A stretch of DNA of 64,000 nt from Bacillota bacterium (GTDB lineage Bacteria > Bacillota_I > Bacilli_A > Izemoplasmatales > Hujiaoplasmataceae). This document shows, one piece after another, positions 19,425 through 26,949 of this stretch. The stretch lies in contig JAHIVB010000006.1 of assembly GCA_018816905.1 (NCBI GenBank), positions 1-64,000 on the forward strand, given 5' to 3'. The position numbers and the translations under genes were made by a program. Positions within the stretch are counted from its first letter, which is position 1; each line of letters starts with the position of its first letter. Below the pieces are notes generated by a model. It made no database searches, was not told the origin of the DNA, and saw nothing but the letters and a program-made list of their open reading frames with translations.

Positions 19425-20240
19425 CTAATTGCAGGTGCCGCCATTCACTCTCATGACGACTTCACCCAGTATCTGCTCTTCTAGTACTAATCCGAAAGAC
19501 CTGGAGTCATTCGAGTTATGCCTGTTGTCGCCCATAACATAGTAAGATCCAACAGGGATGATTTCATTCGTTATCAGAATCGTTGATGGAAAATAATCTT
19601 CTACCAATGTTCCGTTGATAAATACGCCATTTGAATTAACCATCAAAACGTCTCCGGGAACACCGATGACGCGTTTAATCAACTTGGAATCATCATGAAT
19701 GAAAATCATGATGTCGTCTCTTTCGTAATCTTGGGTAAAGTGTTCAATGACGACATAATCGCCTTGGCAGAACGTCGGTTGCATCGAGGGTCCGATGACG
19801 GTTGCGAATCCGAAGAATAATCCGTTGATGAAACATAGAATGGCTAGAAAAACCGGGATGACACCCAATAAATCAAACGCATTGTAATGTTTCTTAAAAT
19901 GGTCGAAAGAATTCATTTGAGCTTCTAAGTCCATTTTTCTTCTTCTGGAATAAAAATGGAGATAAAAAATCATGTAGATAAAAGTAATGATGATGAATAT
20001 GTAACTTAAGATGTTGAAAACGAGTGTTGAGGCGAGCAAATCATCTGTTTGATTCGATAAATTGAAGATGAACAACTCTTGATTATGAAATATAATATTG
20101 AAAAGCAGGATTAAGAAAGTGAAAGTCAAAAAGACAATAATCTTGACTTTTGATTTCTTCATCCATTTTTGATTGTCATTTTCGTCTTCTAAAGACCATA
20201 AGTTTTGCTCTTCGATGTTTTCGTTTTCAAATTCTGTCAT
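19425..20240 (-). CDS. lepB: Signal peptidase I with N-terminal membrane extension
   Basis: Removes signal peptides from exported proteins at the outer face of the membrane. Catalytic Ser152 (GPSMQPTF) and general-base Lys189 (LIKRVIGVPGD) are present, as is the GDNRHNSNDSRSFG box. At 271 residues it is longer than usual Gram-positive forms. A charged cytosolic tail and two membrane helices (about 33-53 and 73-94) precede the ordinary signal-anchor helix (about 124-148). The start overlaps the ftsK stop (TAATG). The adjacent rbgA-rnhB also follows lepB in Bacilli. Confidence 0.94.
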   Translation of the reverse strand: MTEFENENIEEQNLWSLEDENDNQKWMKKSKVKIIVFLTFTFLILLFNIIFHNQELFIFNLSNQTDDLLASTLVFNILSYIFIIITFIYMIFYLHFYSRRRKMDLEAQMNSFDHFKKHYNAFDLLGVIPVFLAILCFINGLFFGFATVIGPSMQPTFCQGDYVVIEHFTQDYERDDIMIFIHDDSKLIKRVIGVPGDVLMVNSNGVFINGTLVEDYFPSTILITNEIIPVGSYYVMGDNRHNSNDSRSFGLVLEEQILGEVVMRVNGGTCN

Positions 20241-22405
20241 TAGGCTTTTTTTCCTACACTTTGCAATATTTCTTCTAATCGTTCATAACCAACCAAAACT
20301 TCTCTAGGTTTTGTTCCTGCATTTTCAGATACAATTCCATGAGATTCAAGCGAAGAAACGATTTGAGTGGCACGGTTGAACCCAATGCCAAATTCTTGAG
20401 TTATTTTATTTAAAGAACATCTGTCTTCTTCTACAACATATCGTGCAATATCACCAAATAATTCATCGATTTCTAAAACCGCTTCTGCCGTTTTGGAAGC
20501 AGAGATCAATTTCTCGTGAGTGAATAAATATTGCGGATAGGCTTGCCCTTTGATGAACTCGGTGAGTTCTTCGATTTCTTCGGGTGAAAGGTACGCGCCT
20601 TGAAGACGTCGAATCAGTCCGTTTTCAGATAGCAACATATCTCCCTTGCCTAATAGTTTTTCGGCACCGGTCGTGTCTAAGACAACGGAGGAGTCCGTTG
20701 ATGACGGTACTTTGAATGCAAACCTTGTCGGAAGGTTTGCCTTTATGGCACCTTTTAAAATATCTGCGGAAGGTCTTTGTGTCGCGAGCAGGAGATGAAT
20801 TCCCACGGCTCTCGATTTTTGAGTCAGTTTTAAAATGCCTTCTTCGATTTCGGGTCCGCCACTGATCAATAAATCGGACGCTTCTTCGACGATGATGACG
20901 ATTCTCGGCATCTTCTCGAATTCGGGGTCATTCAGTCGTCTGCGGTAATAGTCCTTGACGTCCACGGATTTGAATTTCTTCAATACATCGTAACGTCTCT
21001 CCATTTCCATGACGGCCCATTTCAAAGCTTCAATCGCGAGTTTGGGTTCATCGATGATTGGAGTAACTAGATGAGGAATATCTGAGAATTGTTGTAAATC
21101 GACTTTCTTAGGGTCGATTAACAATAATTTAACTTGATCGGGTTTGTTCTTATAAAGCAAAGAAGCAATCATTGATGCAATGCAAACACTCTTTCCGCTT
21201 TGGGTGGATCCCGCAACTAGTCCGTGAGGCATGTTTTCAATGGATGTATAAACGGGTTTGGCATCGATGTCGAGTCCGATGGCCAAGTAGAGTGGGTCCG
21301 TTGACTGTAAGAATTTCACGTTGTCGACGACATCACCAAAGAAGACAGATTCTCTGACTTTGTTTGGAACTTCGACTCCAACAGTGTTCTTTCCAGGAAT
21401 CGGTGCTTCGATACGAAGACTGAGTGCGGAAAGGTTCATCTGGATGTTATCTGAAATACCTGTTATCTTTTTAATTTGAACCCCGGCCCCGAGTGAGATC
21501 TCATAACGAGTGACGGTTGGCCCTTTTGTATAGGCAGAAACACTACCGTCGATATCAAAGGATAGAAGCGTTTGATTGATGACATCAATCTGTTCTTGAA
21601 TCCAAGAGGCTTCTCCCTCCGCTTTTGGTTTTGATTTTTTGAAAATCGTCACCGGTGGAAAGTTATAGTCATCATAGTCATTGACGACTTGTTTTCTTAT
21701 TTTTTCTATCGTAGAGGTTGGAAGAGGACTTTTTTTGATTGGGGCGGATTCGACGTAATCGAAATCATCGTCGAAAGCCACTTCAGGTTCAATTTTCTTC
21801 TTCGCAAGATCGGATTCAGATTCAAAAAGAATGTCGTCTTCTTCCATCGGTGAAAAACGGTTTTCATCCAATTCTTCATGGTTGTTATTTGAGTTTGCTA
21901 TATCTCTCAAGACATCGTCCATCGGAGTACGTTCTTTGGATTCTTCGAATTCCTTGGCTGCGCCAAAGAAATCTTCCATCGGAACTTCTACCGGTTTTTC
22001 AATCATCGGGGTGACTTCGATTGCGACTTCTTCTTGTTTTTTCTTCAAAATATCATCAGCGGAGAGATCTCCTTGATGAATTTTTGAAAGGTCTTTATTT
22101 GAAACACTGAAGAATTCATAATAGGAATCTCCGTATCTCTTCTTTGCTTCTTCTTTGGTCAGTTTTTTGGTTTTACGGAAAGCATCGTATTTTTTATCGA
22201 TGTCGCCTAGGTATTTATGATCGTTTGGAACCGTGACTTCATCTTTGACGGACTTGCCAAAAATGGGAGACACAAATTTTTGTTTTAAGGTTTCCTTGTC
22301 TTCAAGCTTGTTAATTTGCGGAATGAAAAAAGGCCTGGAATCCGGTGTTCTTTTCGTTCCCGGGAGAATTCGTTCTAAATATTTCGCTTTGGTCTTTTTC
22401 TTCAC
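20240..22405 (-). CDS. ftsK: FtsK/SpoIIIE-type DNA translocase lacking the membrane domain
   Basis: Hexameric ATPase that pumps chromosomal DNA, normally through the division septum. The Walker A motif GSTQSGKS is at residues 399-406. Walker B VIIVEEASDLL and the downstream ATQRPSADILKG follow. A C-terminal winged-helix gamma domain (about 650-715) would read KOPS/SRS-like polar sequences. The first 230 residues are charged and low-complexity; I see no hydrophobic segment, although FtsK/SpoIIIE normally has four N-terminal helices. The start is GTG with a weak SD. The gene before it (22412-23206) does encode a membrane anchor. Confidence 0.92.
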   Translation of the reverse strand: MKKKTKAKYLERILPGTKRTPDSRPFFIPQINKLEDKETLKQKFVSPIFGKSVKDEVTVPNDHKYLGDIDKKYDAFRKTKKLTKEEAKKRYGDSYYEFFSVSNKDLSKIHQGDLSADDILKKKQEEVAIEVTPMIEKPVEVPMEDFFGAAKEFEESKERTPMDDVLRDIANSNNNHEELDENRFSPMEEDDILFESESDLAKKKIEPEVAFDDDFDYVESAPIKKSPLPTSTIEKIRKQVVNDYDDYNFPPVTIFKKSKPKAEGEASWIQEQIDVINQTLLSFDIDGSVSAYTKGPTVTRYEISLGAGVQIKKITGISDNIQMNLSALSLRIEAPIPGKNTVGVEVPNKVRESVFFGDVVDNVKFLQSTDPLYLAIGLDIDAKPVYTSIENMPHGLVAGSTQSGKSVCIASMIASLLYKNKPDQVKLLLIDPKKVDLQQFSDIPHLVTPIIDEPKLAIEALKWAVMEMERRYDVLKKFKSVDVKDYYRRRLNDPEFEKMPRIVIIVEEASDLLISGGPEIEEGILKLTQKSRAVGIHLLLATQRPSADILKGAIKANLPTRFAFKVPSSTDSSVVLDTTGAEKLLGKGDMLLSENGLIRRLQGAYLSPEEIEELTEFIKGQAYPQYLFTHEKLISASKTAEAVLEIDELFGDIARYVVEEDRCSLNKITQEFGIGFNRATQIVSSLESHGIVSENAGTKPREVLVGYERLEEILQSVGKKA

Positions 22406-22411
22406 GATTCA

Positions 22412-23206
22412 TCACTCGCTCTCTTTTGTGTCTTCAGGGATTAATTCTTCGACGGCTTTATCGAAGATGGCTTCAACTTTGGCTTCGTCTTCTACCGCTT
22501 CATAGAGTTTCTTACCATACACATTGTTGGTTTCTTCACCGAAAATGGTGATGATCCACTCACAGACTTTCTTCGTCAAAAGTGTTGTTGAAGGTTTGAT
22601 TGCCAGTTTCCTAAACCAATAAATTGGATTAGCATAATTGAGTACGGCTTTACCAACGGTATAAAATTTAGAGATATATAGCTTCTTTGATAGTTTCATT
22701 AACTTTGAATTATCCAAAGCTTTTTTCTTGTTGATGATATTGAGAATCGTAGAGACGCGGTAGTTTTTAAAACGACGGATGAATTTGCCATTGACGAGCG
22801 TCTCAATTCGTTTGGTAATATAGTAATTGAGGTCTAGTATTTCTTGAATTGAAAGTTCGTACATCGGATATTTCGAATCCGGAAAGTAATACCTTGCAAT
22901 TTCATTCATTAATTCGAACGATAGATCAAAAGCAACTTTGAAATACGCATTATCGGTCATCTTGACCGTGTCATTCATCTCTTTTTGTTTTTGTTCAATC
23001 ATCAATGCGACTTCTTTGTCTTGAAGGGTCGTCATTTTTGAAAATTTGATTTTAGTTTTCCCGCTTCGATCGGTCACTAACATCAGCGCGACAAATAAGG
23101 CAAGTAGAATAAACCCGGTCAGAAGTCCTAAAACGAAATTTCTAATATCGGGGAAAGTAATTAAAAATAGTGGTTGAAGAGAAATTAGCCTTAAGACTTG
23201 ATTCAT
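22412..23206 (-). CDS. Uncharacterised membrane-anchored protein
   Basis: I do not recognise a family with certainty. The 264-residue protein has one strong hydrophobic helix (about residues 26-45). A short linker and a mostly helical, lysine-rich cytosolic part follow. It ends in a glutamate-rich tail (about 240-264). The middle (NPIYWFRKLAIKPST) vaguely recalls DUF697-type membrane proteins. It is first in the operon leading to ftsK, with seven bases between them, so a role as membrane partner of the anchorless FtsK is possible but inferred. AGAGGTG precedes the ATG. Confidence 0.7.
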   Translation of the reverse strand: MNQVLRLISLQPLFLITFPDIRNFVLGLLTGFILLALFVALMLVTDRSGKTKIKFSKMTTLQDKEVALMIEQKQKEMNDTVKMTDNAYFKVAFDLSFELMNEIARYYFPDSKYPMYELSIQEILDLNYYITKRIETLVNGKFIRRFKNYRVSTILNIINKKKALDNSKLMKLSKKLYISKFYTVGKAVLNYANPIYWFRKLAIKPSTTLLTKKVCEWIITIFGEETNNVYGKKLYEAVEDEAKVEAIFDKAVEELIPEDTKESE

Positions 23207-23230
23207 TTACGACACCTCTCTATCATAAAA

Positions 23231-23259
23231 ATTATACTATTTTTTTAAGGATTAATCAA
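23231..23259 (-). promoter_or_regulatory. Promoter of the ftsK-lepB-rbgA-rnhB-tsaC operon
   Basis: TTGATT (23254-23259) and TATAAT (23231-23236) lie 17 bases apart on the minus strand, 25 bases upstream of the first gene. It is back to back with the promoter of the plus-strand phosphatase gene. Confidence 0.82.
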
Positions 23260-23270
23260 TGATTTATGGT

Positions 23271-23299
23271 TTGCATATTTCTCCTGTTTATGAGATAAT
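23271..23299 (+). promoter_or_regulatory. Promoter of the HAD phosphatase gene
   Basis: TTGCAT (23271-23276) and GATAAT (23294-23299) are 17 bases apart on the plus strand. AAAGGTG before the ATG follows. Confidence 0.75.
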
Positions 23300-23316
23300 G
23301 ATAAAAAGGTGAAAAC

Positions 23317-24135
23317 ATGGAAAAATATTTAATTGCGCTTGATCTTGACGGAACTTTGTTATACGATTTCGACACGGTGTCGAACGAACTAGCAACCTTC
23401 ATGAAAGAGATACAAAAAGACGGACATAAGATTGTGATTGCGACCGGACGCCCCTTCAGGAGCTCCAGTTTTGTCTATGACCTTTTTAACCTCGATACAC
23501 CGATTATAAACTATAATGGCGGTTTAATTACTCATCCTTTGGATAAATCGTTTAAAATCGTTAATTATACGGTTAAAAAGGAAGCAATCATCGATATCTT
23601 CGAGAATAACATCGAACACATCAGGAATGCATTCAGTGAAGTGAAGGATACCATCTATCTTTATCAAGAAGAAAAAGAGATTGAACCGCTTCTTCACCGG
23701 ATGTCGACTTCACCGGTCTATTTAGGCCATTTGAAAGATACCTTGAAAGAAGATCCCAATGGTTTCATCATCATCGGGAAACAAGGGCATGGAAAAGCAA
23801 TCGAAAAGTACGTGAATGAGCATTATCAAGGTTCTGTTCTTTCAAGAATTTGGGACTTAAAAGGAGAATTCGATTCGATTGTCGAAATCTTCACGCCCGA
23901 GTCGAATAAAGGAAAAGGATTGAAGTACGTTTCCGAATATTTGAATATTCCAAGAGAACGAGTCCTCGCCATCGGCGATGGACACAACGATATCGAAATG
24001 CTTGAGTTTGCATCTCTCGGTGTTGCGGTTAAAAATGCTCATCCTGAATTACTAGAAGTGGCAGACGTCATCTTAGAAGAAACATCGAAAGAAGATGCGG
24101 TCAAGAAATTCTTGACGAAATATTTAAAAAAATAA
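23317..24135 (+). CDS. Cof-type HAD-superfamily phosphatase
   Basis: HAD subfamily IIB (Cof/YidA-like) sugar-phosphate or cofactor phosphatase. Motif I LDLDGTLL, motif II VIATGRP, the large C2 cap, and motifs III/IV NKGKGLKYV...AIGDGHNDIEML are complete. It has 272 residues. It is one of only two plus-strand genes in the window, transcribed alone, and ends at a terminator shared with ffh. Substrate unknown. Confidence 0.9.
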   Translation: MEKYLIALDLDGTLLYDFDTVSNELATFMKEIQKDGHKIVIATGRPFRSSSFVYDLFNLDTPIINYNGGLITHPLDKSFKIVNYTVKKEAIIDIFENNIEHIRNAFSEVKDTIYLYQEEKEIEPLLHRMSTSPVYLGHLKDTLKEDPNGFIIIGKQGHGKAIEKYVNEHYQGSVLSRIWDLKGEFDSIVEIFTPESNKGKGLKYVSEYLNIPRERVLAIGDGHNDIEMLEFASLGVAVKNAHPELLEVADVILEETSKEDAVKKFLTKYLKK

Positions 24136-24163
24136 GGCGGATCATATTCTGAATCCGCCTTTT
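24134..24163. terminator. Bidirectional terminator between the phosphatase gene and ffh
   Basis: The hairpin AAGGCGGAT/ATCCGCCTT (24134-24142 with 24153-24161) is followed by TTTTCC on the plus strand and TTATTTTTTT on the minus strand. It sits in the seven-base gap between two convergent genes and includes the ffh stop codon. Confidence 0.88.
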
Positions 24164-25542
24164 CCTTTGCCTCTGTTTCTTTTGTTGGAACTAGCCGGAT
24201 TCTGTAGTCCGCCAGTCGCCATTTTTTCCATATTCGGAGTGCCCATCGATGAGAATTGTTTCATCATTTTTTGTTGTTTCTCTAGCATCGAAATCAATCG
24301 ATTGACTTCGGTCGTGGAACGACCGGATCCTTCCGCGACACGATTTCTTCTTGAAGAGCTTCTTTCCATCAATTCCGGATGAATTCGTTCTTCTTTTGTC
24401 ATCGAAGAGATGATGGCTTCGATATAAACAAGTTGCTTGTCGTCTACTTTGTCCATATTGGCCATTTGTGACATTCCTGGAAGCATCTTCAAAATTCCTG
24501 AAAATGCGCCCATTCTTTTAATCATTTTCATTTGTTTGAGTAGGTCGTTGAAATTGAATTTCCCCGACATCATTTTTTCCATCATGGATAAAGCTTCATC
24601 TTCATCGATTTCTTCAGTTGCTTTTTCAATCAATGAAACGACGTCGCCCATCCCAAGAATCCTTGAAGCCATTCTTTCAGGATGGAAGACTTCAATCTCG
24701 GACAGTTTTTCACCGGTACCAGCAAATTTGATTGGTACTCCGGTTACTTTGCGAATCGATAATGCCGCTCCGCCTCTGGTATCTCCGTCTAGTTTGGTCA
24801 AGATGCATCCAGTTACTTTTAATGCTTCATGGAAACTACTTGCTACCGTGACGGCATCTTGTCCGGTCATGGCATCGACCGTTAGAAGGATTTCATCGGC
24901 ATTGGTGATTTTTTTGATGTCTTGAAGTTCCGTCATCAAGGTTTCATTAATGTGAAGACGTCCTGCGGTATCGATGATTAAGGTGTCAAAGTTATTCTCT
25001 TTGGCATATTTGAGTGCGTTTTTGACAATCGTCTGTGGGGATACTTTGTCCCCTTCTTCATAGACGGTGATTTTAAGTTGTTCTCCAACTGTTTTCAACT
25101 GATCGATTGCGGCTGGACGGTAAATGTCCGCCGCGACCAATAAAGGATTTATCTGATTATTCTTACGTAAGTAGTTCGCTAATTTTCCGGCAGTCGTCGT
25201 CTTACCGGCACCTTGAAGACCCACCATCATAATCGATGTGATTCCTGAGGTTTTTAAATTGATTGGAACGGCTTCTCCGCCCATCAGTTTTGTTAATTCG
25301 TCATTGACGACTTTGACAACCTGTTGATCCGGATTCAGTCCTTTCATGATCTTTTCGCCAAGCGCAAGCTGCTTGACTTCTTCGGTGAATTCCTTGACGA
25401 TTTTATAATTGACGTCCGCTTCCAATAAGGAAAGGCGGATTTCACGCATCATTTCATCGATATCGTTTTCGGTCAGTCTTGCTTTTCCTGTCAAACGGCG
25501 TAACGCCATTTGAAAGCGGGAAGTTAAATTTTCGAATGCCAT
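24142..25542 (-). CDS. ffh: Signal recognition particle protein
   Basis: Binds 4.5S/6S RNA and signal sequences of membrane proteins as they leave the ribosome. It has an N domain, then the G domain with P-loop GLQGAGKTTTAGKLA, DTAGRLHIN and TKLDGDTRGGAALS. The methionine-rich M domain is C-terminal (MMKQFSSMGTPNMEKMA). The length of 466 residues is usual. ylxM lies three bases upstream. A short C-terminal tail is rich in Arg, Lys and Gly. Confidence 0.97.
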   Translation of the reverse strand: MAFENLTSRFQMALRRLTGKARLTENDIDEMMREIRLSLLEADVNYKIVKEFTEEVKQLALGEKIMKGLNPDQQVVKVVNDELTKLMGGEAVPINLKTSGITSIMMVGLQGAGKTTTAGKLANYLRKNNQINPLLVAADIYRPAAIDQLKTVGEQLKITVYEEGDKVSPQTIVKNALKYAKENNFDTLIIDTAGRLHINETLMTELQDIKKITNADEILLTVDAMTGQDAVTVASSFHEALKVTGCILTKLDGDTRGGAALSIRKVTGVPIKFAGTGEKLSEIEVFHPERMASRILGMGDVVSLIEKATEEIDEDEALSMMEKMMSGKFNFNDLLKQMKMIKRMGAFSGILKMLPGMSQMANMDKVDDKQLVYIEAIISSMTKEERIHPELMERSSSRRNRVAEGSGRSTTEVNRLISMLEKQQKMMKQFSSMGTPNMEKMATGGLQNPASSNKRNRGKGKGGFRI

Positions 25543-25545
25543 GGG

Positions 25546-25872
25546 TTACACCTCGCTTTTCTCAAGTTTATCAATGATATTGAGTATGGACTCGTCATTT
25601 GTTTTAGATTTTAAATCATTGATTAAAGCTTTTCTTTCTGTTCTTCCGTTTCTAATTTTCAACGTTTCTTCATAATGATCTAGATGTTGTAAAACGTTTT
25701 TCACTTGATCATGAACCGCGTTTCGGCTCACATCCATAATCTTCGCAATCTCAGATAAAGAATAGTCGTCAAGATAGTAATATTCAAAATAGGTTTTCTG
25801 TTTTTCAGTCAGAAGCCCTGAATAAATGTCATAGAGTTGATGATACCTGATTTTTTCCGTAATGTTTTCCAT
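25546..25872 (-). CDS. ylxM: YlxM family SRP-associated helix-turn-helix protein
   Basis: A small 108-residue DNA-binding-like protein with a sigma-70 region-4 type helix-turn-helix (YSLSEIAKIMDVSRNAVHDQ). It is nearly always found just before ffh in Firmicutes. It is thought to act with SRP. The order ftsY-ylxM-ffh here matches. Confidence 0.93.
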   Translation of the reverse strand: MENITEKIRYHQLYDIYSGLLTEKQKTYFEYYYLDDYSLSEIAKIMDVSRNAVHDQVKNVLQHLDHYEETLKIRNGRTERKALINDLKSKTNDESILNIIDKLEKSEV

Positions 25873-25880
25873 AAATCCTC

Positions 25881-26852
25881 CTAGTCGAAAAAGTCTGCGA
25901 ACAGGCCGTAAATATAGTCTTCAATGTCAAAGTAGTCAATATCGGTGATTTTTTCACCGAGGCCGACAAAACTGATGGGAATTCCGAGTTCGTTTCTAAT
26001 CGCTAATACAATACCGCCTTTGGCTGTTCCGTCGAGTTTTGTAAGTACGATGCCAGAAATGCTTGCGGCTTCTGAAAATATTTTAGCTTGAGACAATCCG
26101 TTTTGACCTGTGGTTGCGTCTATGACAAGATAGGTTTCATATACAACCCCATTCATTTCTCGAGAAATCGTCCGATTGACTTTTTCCAGTTCTTTCATGA
26201 GATTGACTTTGTTTTGAAGTCTTCCAGCGGTATCGACAAGCAACACGTCAATGCTTTGTTGTTTTGCTTCTCTGATAGCATCGAACACAACGCTTGAGGG
26301 ATCGCTTCCGGGTGCTTTTGCGATGACGCTACATCCGACTCTTTGACCCCAGATTTTCAGTTGTTCAATCGCGCCGGCACGGAAGGTATCTCCCGCTGCC
26401 ATCATCACTGTTTTACCTTCGGATTTGATTTTATGAGCCAATTTTCCAATTGAAGTCGTTTTTCCGGTTCCGTTGACACCAATCATTAAAATCACTGTCA
26501 GGCCTTCTTTGTTATATCTGATGTTCGTAGAAATAATCTCGTTTTTCGTATAAATTGAAAACATATTGTCGACTATGATGTTTTCAAGTGCTTTTGGATC
26601 TGTCATTTTTTGTTTTTTGACTTCAGAACGCAGGGTTTGAATAAACGAAACCGTCGTATCGACCCCGATGTCCGCCATGATGAAGATTTCTTCCAGTTTA
26701 TCGAACAAAGATTCATCAATCGTTTTTGAAGTCAGTAAAACGTCTTTTAAAGAAGAAAGGGAGCCTTTCCTGGTTTTTGCCATTCCAATTTTGTATTTTT
26801 CGCGTTTTGCGAGTTTCTCTTTCGAAGAGAATAACTTTTGAAATAGACCCAT
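25881..26852 (-). CDS. ftsY: Signal recognition particle receptor FtsY
   Basis: Membrane-associated GTPase that docks SRP-ribosome complexes at the translocon. Its N-G domains hold the P-loop GVNGTGKTTSIGKLA, DTAGRLQNKVN and TKLDGTAKGG. At 323 residues it lacks a long acidic A domain. The second ATG (26852) is chosen since AGGGGG lies too close to the first one (26858). Confidence 0.96.
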   Translation of the reverse strand: MGLFQKLFSSKEKLAKREKYKIGMAKTRKGSLSSLKDVLLTSKTIDESLFDKLEEIFIMADIGVDTTVSFIQTLRSEVKKQKMTDPKALENIIVDNMFSIYTKNEIISTNIRYNKEGLTVILMIGVNGTGKTTSIGKLAHKIKSEGKTVMMAAGDTFRAGAIEQLKIWGQRVGCSVIAKAPGSDPSSVVFDAIREAKQQSIDVLLVDTAGRLQNKVNLMKELEKVNRTISREMNGVVYETYLVIDATTGQNGLSQAKIFSEAASISGIVLTKLDGTAKGGIVLAIRNELGIPISFVGLGEKITDIDYFDIEDYIYGLFADFFD

Positions 26853-26878
26853 GTGCATCCCCCTTCAAACTACTGAAT

Positions 26879-26887
26879 ATTATACCA
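26879..26887 (-). promoter_or_regulatory. Extended -10 promoter of ftsY-ylxM-ffh
   Basis: TGGTATAAT on the minus strand is an extended -10 element. No good -35 hexamer was seen. It is about 27 bases upstream of the ftsY start. Confidence 0.6.
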
Positions 26888-26903
26888 TAAGTTCGAAAAA
26901 TAT

Positions 26904-26949
26904 GATAAAAAAGAAACCAAAAATCTACTTACGCAGATTCATTGGTTTC
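26904..26949 (-). terminator. topA terminator that contains its stop codon
   Basis: The hairpin pairs GAAACCA with TGGTTTC (26943-26949 with 26913-26919), plus an inner ATCT/AGAT stem. It is followed by TTTTTT on the minus strand. The topA stop codon is in the loop, so the last codons form one arm. Confidence 0.8.
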
